Positions 51,830-60,435 are shown, numbered from the stretch's first letter. The stretch: DNA of 64,000 bases from Siccirubricoccus deserti (GCF_014283215.1 NZ_JACOMF010000019.1:29805-93804); one strand, 5' to 3'. The notes: a model not told the origin generated them from the sequence alone. Numbers and translations: made by a program.

Positions 51830-52130
51830 CCGTCGCCGCACGCCCCCCGATGTTGAGCAGGTAGAGCCCACCGATGACGGCGGCGGCGAGCACCGCCGCG
51901 GCCGCGCCACGCTGGCCGGGATTGCTGGCACTGCCGGCCGCCGAAAGATGGTGTCGATCAGCACGCCCGAGCGCCGGCGCGGGAACTGCGGTAACACCGC
52001 ATGGGCACTGTGCAGGTAGCCCAGCAGCTTGGCCCGGATGACCTGGTCTGCGCCTCGGCCGGCGTCCCGGTGAGGACGCCGATCGCGCTGACGCCGGCGG
52101 TGTTGATCCAGGCAATTCTTATAGCACCGC
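51830..52130 (-). pseudogene. Broken SDR oxidoreductase gene (frameshifted, internally deleted)
   Basis: On the minus strand, AWINTAGVSAIGVLTGTPAEA is followed in another frame by DQVIRAKLLGYLHSAHAVLP and GVLIDTI, the middle of an SDR protein. A further shift gives a hydrophobic stretch AAAVLAAAVIGGLYLL. At least one single-base frameshift (near 52065) and loss of the cofactor-binding N terminus and the Y-x-x-x-K region make it non-functional. It lies just after the intact SDR but belongs to a different SDR subfamily. Confidence 0.6.
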
Positions 52131-52247
52131 CACGAACTGCGCCCCGCCGATCAGCGTTCGCCCCTGATCGCCTGGGCCGCCGCGATGGCGCAGGAGCGCC
52201 GTCACGCCCGCGACCCGGACACCCCGGTCGAGACAAGGGAGGGACGC

Positions 52248-52721
52248 ATGCCATCCACCGGGCTCGACGTCTTCGACAAGACGCTGCAGACAACGAACAT
52301 CTGGCTCGACGAGATCATGGCCGAACTTGGCCCGGACCGGCAGGTCGCCTGGCACGCGCTCGGCGCCGTGCTGCGGCCGTTGCGCGACCGCCTGCCGCTC
52401 GAACTGGCTGCGCATCTCGGCGCGCAACTGCCGCTGCTGGTGCGCGGCCTGTACTACGACCAGTGGCATCCAGCCGGGCAACCGGAGCGGCTTCGGACAC
52501 TCGACGAGTTCCTGGGGCGGGTCGGGGACGGGCTGCAGGGCATTCGTCCGGTGAATGTCCGGGACGCTACCCTGGCGGTCTTCCGCACGCTCGCCCGCCA
52601 TGCCGATCCCGGCCAGGTCAGGAAGGTCATCAATGCCCTGCCGGAGGAGGTGCGGGCGTTCTGGCTCGGCTCCTTCGAGGCGAATGACACGGCCGCAACA
52701 TCTGCCCGCCAGGCAAGCTAG
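52248..52721 (+). CDS. DUF2267 domain-containing protein
   Basis: A 157-residue soluble helical protein: TGLDVFDKTLQTTNIWLDEI, DRQVAWHALGAVLRPLRDRLP, AHLGAQLPLLVRGLYYDQW, then two further helices ending LPEEVRAFW. It is full length for the DUF2267 family, found beside stress genes in alphaproteobacteria; function unknown. GGGAGGGA precedes the ATG. It is one of the few intact genes in this eroded region. Confidence 0.87.
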   Translation: MPSTGLDVFDKTLQTTNIWLDEIMAELGPDRQVAWHALGAVLRPLRDRLPLELAAHLGAQLPLLVRGLYYDQWHPAGQPERLRTLDEFLGRVGDGLQGIRPVNVRDATLAVFRTLARHADPGQVRKVINALPEEVRAFWLGSFEANDTAATSARQAS

Positions 52722-52869
52722 CGCAGGAGAGATGCGGCCAAGATCAGCGACAGGACGACGCGCAATGCGCGCATCGCCAGCGCCAATGGCAGCATCCAGC
52801 AGGCGGCGTACAGCATGGCCAAATGCCATGCAGGCGCATTGCCGGTTGGCCAGGACGACGTGTGGCCCA

Positions 52870-52980
52870 GGCAAGGGGCTCGACGCCAAGGTGCGGGAGG
52901 TGATGACCCCGAAGTTGAAATACTGCTTCGAGGACGAGGACCTCGACCACTTGGCGCGATATGGGCGAGCAGCAGGTATG
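52870..52980 (+). pseudogene. CBS-domain protein fragment
   Basis: GLDAKVREVMTPKLKYCFED and DEDLDHLAR match the first helix-strand of a CBS domain (the REVMTP entry motif). After about 52960 a different frame gives DMGEQQV, matching the expected continuation, so a frameshift is present; then similarity is lost. No complete CBS pair remains. The surrounding 52722-53100 contains no intact gene. Confidence 0.55.
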
Positions 52981-53100
52981 GATGCATCCGAGTGCCGCGC
53001 GACGGGCGCATTCTTCCGGGGCAGCGCTTGAACGAACCATGGCGCTCACCCACAACCTGTTCCCTCACCTGGGGTGACATCGTGGCGCGGGCATTCGGAG

Positions 53101-53762
53101 GTGATCGGCCACCGAGACGACGTTCCACATTACGAACGAAACGAATGGATCGCCGATGCGGCCGTGCACGTTCTGGGCCTCGCCAGCGCGCTCCTGGCCT
53201 GCGCCGTGCTGGCGGCTGCGGCCCTGCCGCGGGCCGTCGGCCCCGGTTCCGCGATCGCGCTCGGCCTCTACGCCGCAGGGCTGCTGGCGATGCTCGGCTG
53301 CTCGGCGCTCTACAACATGGCCGGCCGTGGCCGACGCAGGGCACTGCTGCGCCGACTGGATCACGCCGCGATCTTTGCGATGATCGCCGGTACCTACACA
53401 CCGATCGCTGGGATTGGCATCGGTGGCGCCTGGGGCTCGGCCCTGCTTGCGTGATCTGGACCGGCGCGGTCCTTGGAGCGGCGCTCAAGCTGCTGGCGCC
53501 GGCTAGGTTCGAGCAGGTCTCGATCCTCGCCTACCTACTGCTCGGCTGGGCAGGAATTGTCGCCCTTGACCAGCTGATGGCGGCGCTCCCGCCCTTGGAT
53601 CTATGGCTGCTGGTCACTGGAGGCCTGCTCTACAGCCTCGGCATCATTGTCCACCGTTCGACGCGGCTGCGCTACCACAATGCCCTCTGGCACGCCCTGG
53701 TCGTCGCGGCCGCGGGGTGCCATTACGCGGTCATCCTCCGCCTTGCCCAGACTGCCAGTTGA
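53101..53762 (+). pseudogene. Hemolysin III (HlyIII/YqfA) family gene with a frameshift
   Basis: The first part (from GTG 53101) reads NEWIADAAVHVLGLASALLA, SALYNM, LDHAAIFAMIAGTYTPIAG and stops at 53454. The next frame continues exactly where the family would: VIWTGAVLGAALKLLAPARF, LLTGGLLYSLG-like and HRSTRLRYHNALWHALVV. A single missing base near 53451-53453 (GCGTG for GCGGTG) explains it. The family forms seven-helix membrane proteins. It is a real pseudogene or a sequencing error; otherwise full length. Confidence 0.75.
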
Positions 53763-53836
53763 CTGCGGTGGTCTGGCCTTCGGCACGGCTACAGTCGATT
53801 TTTACGCCCCTCGCAACGGGTCGCATTGCCAGGCTC

Positions 53837-54016
53837 TCAGCGCCGCGCCATTCCCTTGCGGATCTCGCGCTCGACTGCCGCGCGCTCGCTCGAGCCTATG
53901 CGGCGGATGATCTCCCGCACGATGGCGGGGGACAGGCGGTGCCGCTTCGAGAGGTACTCCACCTCCGCCTCGGTGACCGGAGCGGTAGCCTCGGGCTTCT
54001 TCTTGCTCTGAACCAC
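53837..54016 (-). CDS. DUF3606-like small protein
   Basis: A 59-residue basic protein with the helix-turn pattern VTEAEVEYLSKRHRLSPAIVREIIRRIGSS, reminiscent of DUF3606 proteins, which are small, abundant and of unknown function in alphaproteobacteria. GTG at 54016 has AGGAA about 7 bases upstream; an ATG at 54073 would add 19 residues with no similarity. Confidence 0.65.
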   Translation of the reverse strand: MVQSKKKPEATAPVTEAEVEYLSKRHRLSPAIVREIIRRIGSSERAAVEREIRKGMARR

Positions 54017-54147
54017 GGTATGTTCCTGCAATCTAGGCCTCGCCCGGCGCGAGGCAGTGACCTCGGCTGTCATCGGCCACAGCTACGGCGGCCAATCCGC
54101 CGCATCTGGCGGGACAGCAGCGGGCCATAGCCTGCCGAGAGGCGATC

Positions 54148-54360
54148 TTAGCGGAAGAACGAAGCCTGGCCGGGGCGGAGCTGGCTCTCCCGCACGACGC
54201 GCTCATGCCCGTCGCGCTGATGGCGCACGCGGTATTCTCGATCGGTGCCGTCGTTCGGGAGAAGGCGCAGGATCGTGTAGGCTCCGTGCGGTGTGTTGCC
54301 ATCATACCTGCCGACGAAGAGCTCGACGCTCTGGCCGACCGAGAAGCCGTGGGGTTGCAT
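54148..54360 (-). CDS. Small conserved hypothetical protein
   Basis: A 70-residue protein beginning MQPHGFSVGQSVELFVGRYDG and ending HERVVRESQLRPGQASFF. The beta-rich, SH3-like pattern (VGQSVELF, YTILRLLP, YRVRHQRDGHERVV) recurs as a short hypothetical family in alphaproteobacteria; no function is known to me. It reads in the same direction as the neighbouring small stress genes. Confidence 0.65.
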   Translation of the reverse strand: MQPHGFSVGQSVELFVGRYDGNTPHGAYTILRLLPNDGTDREYRVRHQRDGHERVVRESQLRPGQASFFR

Positions 54361-54481
54361 GAGTAATCCTCGCGGGACGGGTCTGGTCCCGCAGGGACCA
54401 AGTGGCCGGGCGGCCCGCACGCCCCACCACCTTTTCGTCAGCCGATGAGGTCGAGAACGATCCGGCGAATCTCGCCCAACG

Positions 54482-54769
54482 TCAGCCCAAGAGGTTCGGA
54501 CCCCAAGGGGGGACGAAGAGGTGTGGCGACGCAGTGGAAGCGGCCTCAGCGTGGAGCCTGGTCGAGGCTCGAGAAAATACTGAGTTCACCTTGTCCTTCC
54601 CCGCGGCGTCGGATCGCACGCCGTCCTCGATGTCTTCAGCCTTCGCAAACGCCACAAAGGCCCAAGCGGCCCGCGGTTGGACCCGCAGGGTGGCCGGAAG
54701 CAAAGGGGCAGCCGTTACAGCGCCCTCTCCGTCTGCAAGCGGGACGACAAGCGCCGCCCCGCTGCACAT
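54482..54769 (-). CDS. Possible small ORF coupled to the cold-shock gene
   Basis: A 95-codon frame whose ATG lies 3 bases after the cold-shock gene stop, so coupling is possible. Third codon positions are G/C-biased in the middle part (AWAFVAFAKAEDIEDGV) but less so at the ends. No similarity recognised and no ribosome binding site of its own, so it may be chance. The rest of 54361-54481 shows nothing. Confidence 0.3.
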   Translation of the reverse strand: MCSGAALVVPLADGEGAVTAAPLLPATLRVQPRAAWAFVAFAKAEDIEDGVRSDAAGKDKVNSVFSRASTRLHAEAASTASPHLFVPPWGPNLLG

Positions 54770-54772
54770 CCG

Positions 54773-54979
54773 TCAGGCCAGCTTCAGATTGCCGGCCGAG
54801 GTTTTGCCTTGCTGGCCGCGCTGGAGGTCGTACTCGAGCTTGTCGCCCTCGCGCGGCTCCTGCAGCCCGGCGCGCTGGACGTCGGAGATGTGCAGGAAGA
54901 CATCCTTCGAGCCGTCTTCAGGCTGGATGAAGCCGAAGCCCTTGGTCGCATTGAACCATTTCACGGTGCCGATTGACAT
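54773..54979 (-). CDS. cspA: Cold-shock domain protein (CspA family)
   Basis: A 68-residue single cold-shock domain: GTVKWFNATKGFGFIQPEDG with RNP1 K13-G-F-G-F-I18 and RNP2 V27-F-L-H-I31. Binds single-stranded RNA/DNA as a chaperone. The leader on the minus strand contains two palindromes just before the start (separate entry), which fits structured cold-shock leaders. Confidence 0.95.
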   Translation of the reverse strand: MSIGTVKWFNATKGFGFIQPEDGSKDVFLHISDVQRAGLQEPREGDKLEYDLQRGQQGKTSAGNLKLA

Positions 54980-54986
54980 GGCGGTG

Positions 54987-55029
54987 TTCCATTCATGGAA
55001 GAGGGCCGCCCCACGGGATCGCGGGGCGG
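54987..55029 (-). promoter_or_regulatory. Two stem-loops in the cold-shock gene leader
   Basis: TTCCAT-TC-ATGGAA (54987-55000) is a perfect 6-bp-arm palindrome that pairs the weak ribosome binding site GGAA; it starts 7 bases upstream of the ATG. CCGCCCC (55006-55012) and GGGGCGG (55023-55029) form a second stem. Structured cspA leaders are known to control translation with temperature; whether this one does is inference. Confidence 0.4.
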
Positions 55030-55481
55030 TTCATACTTCGAGGGGAGACGGACACCGGGCTCGGCACTCGCATCACGAGCAGGGAGAGCAGGCCGAACCA
55101 AACGAGGCTGAGAGCTGCGAAATGGGGTGTCTGTAGCCGCCGCACAAGCCCTGGCTGCGGCAGTTTCAATGTTTTGGCTTGTCCGAGCCAAACGCTCTGG
55201 GCCGTGTGTGGCTACCAGGTGTGACGTCCTTGGCCGCCGCCCGCACATGGTGGAACGCCACCAGCTTCCAGCGGAGCCAAGGCGGTTCAAACCGGCCTGT
55301 CCGCGACGGTTGCGCCTGCGTCGCGGCCAGCTTAGTCTCGGCCGCAATAATATAGGATCACAGGGGACCTCCCTCCGTCCCAATGGCCGGGAAGCGCAAG
55401 CGTGATCGGCTCGTGGGGATGTTGCTTGGCCCCCTGTGCACGCCTTTAACTGGTTGATGCTGGGAAACGTCCGAGGAATTA
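55030..55481. other. Intergenic region between the cold-shock and TRAP genes
   Basis: About 450 bases without a credible gene, divergent between cspA and dctP, so both promoters should lie here. An inverted repeat TTTGGCT/AGCCAAA is present near 55175-55196, and an AT-rich AATAATATAGG lies near 55345. GAGGAATTA just before 55482 serves as the dctP ribosome binding site. Confidence 0.45.
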
Positions 55482-56585
55482 ATGACCAATCGCGACAAGA
55501 ATGACTGCGTCGTCCACAAGATCGGCGGTGCGGCGATCCGCCGGCGGCATATCGTCCGCGCGGGCTTGGCAGGCGCGTCGCTCGCCGCCGTGGCCGGCCT
55601 CTCGACAGGCGCGCAGGCGCAGCGGGCGGAATTCCGCTTCCGCATGCAGTCCTTCCTCGGGCCGGGCACGACCGAGTGGGACGTCCTCGTGCCTCGTTAC
55701 GTGAAGCGCGTGGCCGAGCTCTCGAACGGGCGCATTCAGATCCAGCCCTTCCCGCCCGGCGCGCTGGTGCCGACCTTCGAAATGCTGGATGCGGTGGGCA
55801 AGGGCGTCGTCGACATCGGTTACGGCGCGCAGGTCTACTGGCGGGGCAAGATCCCCTTCACGCTCTGGACCTGGGGCATTCCCTTCGCCTTCTCCGCCCT
55901 CGACCACTATGACTACCTCTGGCACGAGACCGAACTGCTCAGTATCGTCCGCGCCGCTTTCGCCAAGCACAACGTGCATTTCCTTGGGCCCGTCTACTCG
56001 GATGAGTGGGGCGCGACGATGTCGCGGCGTGAGCTGCGCCGGCTTTCCGACTTCAGCGGCGTCAAAATCCGCAGCTTCGGCCTCGGTGCCGAGATCTGGA
56101 AGTCGCAGGGGGCAAGCATCGTCACGGTTCCCGGCGAGGAGCAGTACACCGCGATGTCCACCGGCGTCATCGACGCTTCCAACTGGGGCTCGCCGGACGG
56201 CTTCGTGGCGGTGAAGCTGCACGAGGTCGCCAAATTCTACCTCGGTCCGTCCATCATCAAATTCGACATGGAGGACCAGTTCATGAGCATGCGGGCTTAC
56301 AACCGCCTGCCGGATGACCTCAAGACGGCGATGAACCTGGCAACCCGCATCTACGCGGTGGAGCGTGCCACGACCTCCACGATCAACAGCGCGAAGGCCG
56401 TGAGTGTCATGAGGCAGGCGGGGGTCAAGTTCTCCTCGCTGCCGCCCGAGGACATCGCCACGATGCAGCGGATCTCGAGCGAGGCGCTCGAGCGCATGGC
56501 GGGGAAGGATGAGGACACACAGCGCGTACTCAAGATCATCTTCGAAACGCGCGACACCCTCGGCCTCCGCCCCGCCGACATCTAG
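55482..56585 (+). CDS. dctP: TRAP transporter periplasmic substrate-binding protein (DctP type)
   Basis: A 367-residue receptor with a Tat-like signal (IRRRHIVRAGLAGASLAAVAG). The DctP fold shows GTTEWDVLVPRYVKRVAELSNGRIQIQPF, VKIRSFGLGAEIWKSQGAS and STGVIDASNWGSPDGF. The expected substrate-carboxylate arginine is in GVKIRS. First gene of a complete TRAP operon; ligands of this branch are organic acids or related compounds, but the exact one is unknown. Confidence 0.92.
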   Translation: MTNRDKNDCVVHKIGGAAIRRRHIVRAGLAGASLAAVAGLSTGAQAQRAEFRFRMQSFLGPGTTEWDVLVPRYVKRVAELSNGRIQIQPFPPGALVPTFEMLDAVGKGVVDIGYGAQVYWRGKIPFTLWTWGIPFAFSALDHYDYLWHETELLSIVRAAFAKHNVHFLGPVYSDEWGATMSRRELRRLSDFSGVKIRSFGLGAEIWKSQGASIVTVPGEEQYTAMSTGVIDASNWGSPDGFVAVKLHEVAKFYLGPSIIKFDMEDQFMSMRAYNRLPDDLKTAMNLATRIYAVERATTSTINSAKAVSVMRQAGVKFSSLPPEDIATMQRISSEALERMAGKDEDTQRVLKIIFETRDTLGLRPADI

Positions 56586-56685
56586 TCGCGGCTGACCGTC
56601 CCAGGCCCCCTGCCACGCAGGCCATCGTGGGCGGCTCTCCAGAGCCGCCCCTGACTGTGCACGCGCCCTTCCCAAGGATCATACG

Positions 56686-57237
56686 ATGAGAGCCTACCAG
56701 CTCGCCGTTCAGGCGATCGAGGCGCTGAACGGCGCCATCGGCCGCTTGGCGGCCGTGTCCCTCCTCGGCCTGATCGGGCTGGTCGTCTGGGAGGTGTTCC
56801 AGCGCTACGTGCTGCAGGCGCCCACCACCTGGAGCAACGAGCTCGTCGGCTATGTCTTCGCGGGCTACATCCTGCTCGGCGGCGGCTACACCCTGCTGCA
56901 CCGCGACCATGTGGCGATGGACATCGTCTATGCACGGCTCAACGCGCGTGCGCAGGCGATTCTCGACGTCCTGACCGCCGGCTTCGTGATCATCTATTGC
57001 GTCGTGCTGCTCCGCGAGACCGCGGTAATGACCTACGAAGCCTGGGAGACCGGACAGCGCGCCAATTCGGACTGGAGCCCGCCGCTCTTCCCCGTCTACC
57101 TCGCGCTGCCGATTGGCGCGGCGCTGATCCTGCTGCAGGCCATCGCCAAGCTCGTGCGCGACCTCCACATGGCCTTCACGGGACAGGTGCTGCTTCCCGA
57201 GCACAAGGGTATGGCTGGAGAGGAGCCGGCGCTGTGA
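56686..57237 (+). CDS. dctQ: TRAP transporter small permease (DctQ type)
   Basis: A 183-residue protein with four hydrophobic segments and the DctQ signature VVWEVFQRYVLQAPTTWSNELVGYVFAGYILLGGGYTLLHRDHVAMDI. It forms the Q subunit joining receptor and large permease. 100 bases after dctP; its stop overlaps the dctM start (GTGA). Confidence 0.92.
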   Translation: MRAYQLAVQAIEALNGAIGRLAAVSLLGLIGLVVWEVFQRYVLQAPTTWSNELVGYVFAGYILLGGGYTLLHRDHVAMDIVYARLNARAQAILDVLTAGFVIIYCVVLLRETAVMTYEAWETGQRANSDWSPPLFPVYLALPIGAALILLQAIAKLVRDLHMAFTGQVLLPEHKGMAGEEPAL

Positions 57238-58547
57238 GCATCGAACTCATCACCGTCCTCCTTTTCGGCTCCTTCCTCCTCCTGATGGTGGCCGGCGTTC
57301 CGCTGGTCTTCTCGCTCGGTGGTTCCGCGGTCATCGGCACCTACTTCCTGTGGGGGCCGGACGCGCTCTACGCCGTCGGGATCCGCACCTTCAGCTCGGC
57401 CACCAGCTTCGTCCTGCTGGCAATCCCCATGTTCATCTTCATGGGGGCAATGCTCGAGCGCTCCGGGATCGCCAGTGACCTCTACGCCATGATGCAGAAA
57501 TGGCTCGGCGCGGTCCGTGGCGGCCTCGCCGTCGGCACGGTCCTCGTCTGCACCATCTTCGCCGCGCTGGTTGGCGTCAGCGGTGCCGCCACCGTGACGA
57601 TGGGGCTGGTGGCGCTGCCGTCGATGTTGAACCATAAGTACGACAAGGGCATAAGCCTCGGCTGCATCGCTGCTGGCGGCGCGCTCGGCGTGCTGATCCC
57701 GCCCAGCGTCCTCATGATCGTGCTCGGCCTTTACACCAACACCTCGGTTGGCATGCTGTTCCTGGGCGGCATCACCGCGGGCCTCGTGCTCGTCGCCCTA
57801 TTTACTACCTATATCCTCATCGTATCCGCCATCTGGCCGCATCTCGGCCCTGCGGTTCCCGAGCGTGAGCGCGTAAGCTTTTCAGAGAAGCTTGTGGCGC
57901 TACGCTCGGTCATCCTGCCAATCCTGCTGGTCGGGGTCGTGCTCGGCAGCATCATCGCCGGTGCGGCGACGCCGAGTGAGGCGGCCGGCCTCGGGGCCTT
58001 CGGCGCGATGCTCTGCGCGCTAGTGAGGGGGCGACTGACCTGGCCTACCGTCTACGAGTCCTGCAAGATTACGCTGCGGCTGAGCTGCATGGTCATGTGG
58101 ATCGTCTTCGCAGCCGCGATCTTCACCTCGCTCTATGCGGCGGTGGGCGCCGACCAGCTGGTCCGCGATGCGCTGTCGCTGCTGCCCGGCGGCAGGTGGG
58201 GCGTGCTGATCGGGATGCAGGCCATCTGGATCATCATGGGATGCTTCCTCGATCCCATCGGCATCATGATCCTGACCGCGCCGCTCTTCTTCCCGATCGC
58301 GGTCCAGCTTGGCTTCGACCCGGTATGGCTCGGCGTGCTCTTCGTGGTGAACATGGAGATGGCGTTCCTCACCCCGCCCTTTGGCTTCAACCTGTTCTAC
58401 CTGCGCAGCGTGGCGCCGCCGAACGTCACCATGGCGGACATCTATCGCTCGGTCGGGCCCTTTGTGGCGCTTCAGGCGCTGGCGCTGGCGTTGATGATGA
58501 TCTTCCCCGAGCTGATCACCTGGCTTCCCTACACGCTGATGCGCTGA
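57234..58547 (+). CDS. dctM: TRAP transporter large permease (DctM type)
   Basis: A 437-residue polytopic membrane protein of the DctM family: FLLLMVAGVPLVFSLGGSAV, VSGAATVTMGLVALPSML, GCIAAGGALGVLIPPSVLMIVLG, AATPSEAAGLGAFGA and MEMAFLTPPFGFNLFYL. It drives Na+-coupled import together with DctP/DctQ. The GTG start overlaps dctQ. The stop lies in a three-copy 8-bp tandem repeat, so a slip there would change the C terminus. Confidence 0.93.
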   Translation: MSIELITVLLFGSFLLLMVAGVPLVFSLGGSAVIGTYFLWGPDALYAVGIRTFSSATSFVLLAIPMFIFMGAMLERSGIASDLYAMMQKWLGAVRGGLAVGTVLVCTIFAALVGVSGAATVTMGLVALPSMLNHKYDKGISLGCIAAGGALGVLIPPSVLMIVLGLYTNTSVGMLFLGGITAGLVLVALFTTYILIVSAIWPHLGPAVPERERVSFSEKLVALRSVILPILLVGVVLGSIIAGAATPSEAAGLGAFGAMLCALVRGRLTWPTVYESCKITLRLSCMVMWIVFAAAIFTSLYAAVGADQLVRDALSLLPGGRWGVLIGMQAIWIIMGCFLDPIGIMILTAPLFFPIAVQLGFDPVWLGVLFVVNMEMAFLTPPFGFNLFYLRSVAPPNVTMADIYRSVGPFVALQALALALMMIFPELITWLPYTLMR

Positions 58548-58559
58548 TGCGCTGATGCG
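58536..58559 (+). repeat. 8-bp tandem repeat (three copies) across the dctM stop
   Basis: CTGATGCG occurs three times in a row; the first copy supplies the final Met-Arg codons and the stop is in the second. Loss or gain of a unit would shift the frame at the stop. Confidence 0.75.
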
Positions 58560-58573
58560 CTGGACAGCCCTAT

Positions 58574-58595
58574 CGGCCCGGCGCGCTCCGGGCCG
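58574..58595 (+). terminator. Stem-loop after the TRAP operon
   Basis: Perfect 8-bp stem CGGCCCGG / CCGGGCCG with a 6-base loop, 27 bases after the dctM stop. No T-tract. The rest of the gap to 58867 has no recognisable gene. Confidence 0.5.
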
Positions 58596-58867
58596 AGTTG
58601 GGCGCGGTCGTGATGGATGCGGCTGGGCTTTGGTGCATCCCGTCGCATGCGACTCAAGGCTGGCTCGTCTTCAGGGGCTTTGATTTGCCCCTGTCGAATT
58701 GGTCCGCGGGCGACGTAGCCTGGCGACTGCGGTGGATCGGTTCCGGTTCAGAGTCCATCATGGCGGCCGATCCACAACGCCTCTGGTGGGCAGGGCCACC
58801 ATATGGCGGCGCCCCCCTCCTTCGGATCTGGAAGCTGGGGGCGAACCTCCCGGGCGCGCCGGCGGGC

Positions 58868-59791
58868 TCAGCCGGGTGCGGCGTGGTCCAACAGCCGCTC
58901 CAGCGTCACGGATCCCCCCTCGGCCAGTGGCACGGCCCGCGTGCCGCGCGCCAGCATCTCGGCCAGCGCATCGCGCAATGTCGATCCGGCCGGCAGCGGC
59001 GCGCCGGGGGCCGCGGCCTCGCCGCGTACGACGCGCGCGGGAAACAAGGATAGCCGGGTCAGTGCGCGGTCGCTGCCGAGGAACTCGGCGACGAAGCCAT
59101 CCGCCGGCTTCGCCAACAGCTCGGCGGCCGGGGCGTGCTGCACCAGCCGGCCGTCCCGCAACACCGCCACCGCATCGCCAAGCCGCACCGCCTCCTCGAC
59201 ATCATGGGTGACGACCAGCACGGTCTTGCGCAGCTGCTTCAGCAGCCGCAGCACCTCCTCCTGCAACTGGCGGCGGCGCACCGGATCCACCGCGCCGAAG
59301 GGCTCATCCATCAGCAGCACCGGCGGGTCGCCGGCCAGGGCTCGGGCGACGCCGACCCGCTGGCGCTCGCCGCCGGAAAGCTGGTGCGGCCGCCGCGCGG
59401 CGAAGCGTGCCGGGTCGAGCCCGACCAGCGCCAGCACCTCCTCCACTCGCGCGGCGATGCGTGCCGCCGGCCAGCCGAGCAGCCGGGGCACGGTGGCGAC
59501 GTTCTCGGCGATGCTCCGGTGCGGGAACAGCCCGACCTCCTGGATCACATAGCCGATGCCGCGCCGCAGCCGTACCGGGTCCTGCCGCAACGCATCCTCG
59601 CCGGCGATGCGGAGGCGCCCGCTGCTGGGCTCGATCAGCCGGTTCACCATGCGCAGGGTGGTCGTCTTGCCGGAGCCGGAGGGGCCGATCAGCGCGCAGC
59701 TCGTGCCCTCCGGCACATGCAGGTCGAGGTCGGAGACCGCGGCGCCGGTCGTGCCGGGCCAGCGCCGGGTCAGGCCTTCGAGCTGGATCAT
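58868..59791 (-). CDS. Osmoprotectant/quaternary-amine-type ABC transporter ATP-binding protein (OpuCA-like)
   Basis: A 307-residue ATPase: Walker A GPSGSGKTTTLRMVNRLIEPSSG, Q-loop VIQEVGLFPH, signature LSGGERQRVGVARAL, Walker B VLLMDEPFGAVD, and VVTHDVEEAV. The MVNRLIEP segment is typical of glycine-betaine/choline importers. The ~70-residue C-terminal extension (after about 240) is shorter than a full CBS pair. Last gene of the four-gene operon; its ATG overlaps the upstream permease stop. Confidence 0.9.
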   Translation of the reverse strand: MIQLEGLTRRWPGTTGAAVSDLDLHVPEGTSCALIGPSGSGKTTTLRMVNRLIEPSSGRLRIAGEDALRQDPVRLRRGIGYVIQEVGLFPHRSIAENVATVPRLLGWPAARIAARVEEVLALVGLDPARFAARRPHQLSGGERQRVGVARALAGDPPVLLMDEPFGAVDPVRRRQLQEEVLRLLKQLRKTVLVVTHDVEEAVRLGDAVAVLRDGRLVQHAPAAELLAKPADGFVAEFLGSDRALTRLSLFPARVVRGEAAAPGAPLPAGSTLRDALAEMLARGTRAVPLAEGGSVTLERLLDHAAPG

Positions 59792-60435
59792 GCCATCACC
59801 CTCCGCGCCGCGAGCTGGCGTTCCAGCAGGCCGAAGCCGGCCTCGGTCAGCAGCGCCAGCGCCGCGATCGCCACGGCGCCGACCAGCATTCGCCCGGTAT
59901 CCAGCAGCGCCAGCCCCTGGGTGACCAGGTCGCCCAGCCCGCCGCCGCCGATGAAGGTGGCGAGCGCCGCGGCCGAAACCACCTGCACGGCGGCGATGCG
60001 CAGCCCGGCGAAGATCAGCGGCAGCGCCAGCGGCAGCTCCACCTGAAGGGTGCGCTGCGTGGCGGTCAGCCCCAGCCCGCGCGCCGCCTGCACCGCCGCA
60101 GGATCGGCGCCGCGCAACCCGATCACGGTGTTCACCAGTACCGGCGGCAGCGCCAGCAGGGCCAGCGCCAGCACCGAGGGGGTGAAGCCTACTCCGAGCA
60201 GCGGCAGCAGCACCGCCAGCACGGCGAGGCTCGGGATGGTGCGCGCGGCCCCGGCCGCGGCAATGGCCGTTTCCGCCAGCCTTGGCCGATGCGCCACCAG
60301 CAGTCCGATCGGCAGCGCGACGGCGATGCCGATCGCCAGCCCCACCAGCGAGAGCAGCAGGTGCTCGCCCACTGCCGCGGCGAAGCCGCCGGGGTTGGCG
60401 CGCAGCCAGGCGAAGGCATCCGCCAGCACCTGCAT
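59788..60435 (-). CDS. ABC transporter permease (OpuCB/OpuCD-like)
   Basis: A 215-residue permease with about five to six helices and the conserved EAA-type loop QAARGLGLTATQRTLQVELPLALPLIFAGLRIAAVQVVSAA. TIPSLAVLAVLLPLLGVG is characteristic of betaine/choline importers. It overlaps both neighbours (1 base with the other permease, ATGA with the ATPase). Confidence 0.9.
   Translation of the reverse strand: MQVLADAFAWLRANPGGFAAAVGEHLLLSLVGLAIGIAVALPIGLLVAHRPRLAETAIAAAGAARTIPSLAVLAVLLPLLGVGFTPSVLALALLALPPVLVNTVIGLRGADPAAVQAARGLGLTATQRTLQVELPLALPLIFAGLRIAAVQVVSAAALATFIGGGGLGDLVTQGLALLDTGRMLVGAVAIAALALLTEAGFGLLERQLAARRVMA

Noticed and set aside
52718..52830. Short hydrophobic minus-strand ORF (LYAACWMLPLALAMRALRVV)
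   Set aside because: About 35 residues, no ribosome binding site, lies in the decayed zone; may be a relic of a membrane gene but cannot be supported.
58598..59053. ORF between the TRAP and ABC operons
   Set aside because: Second half is antisense to the ATPase gene and the first half shows no family similarity.
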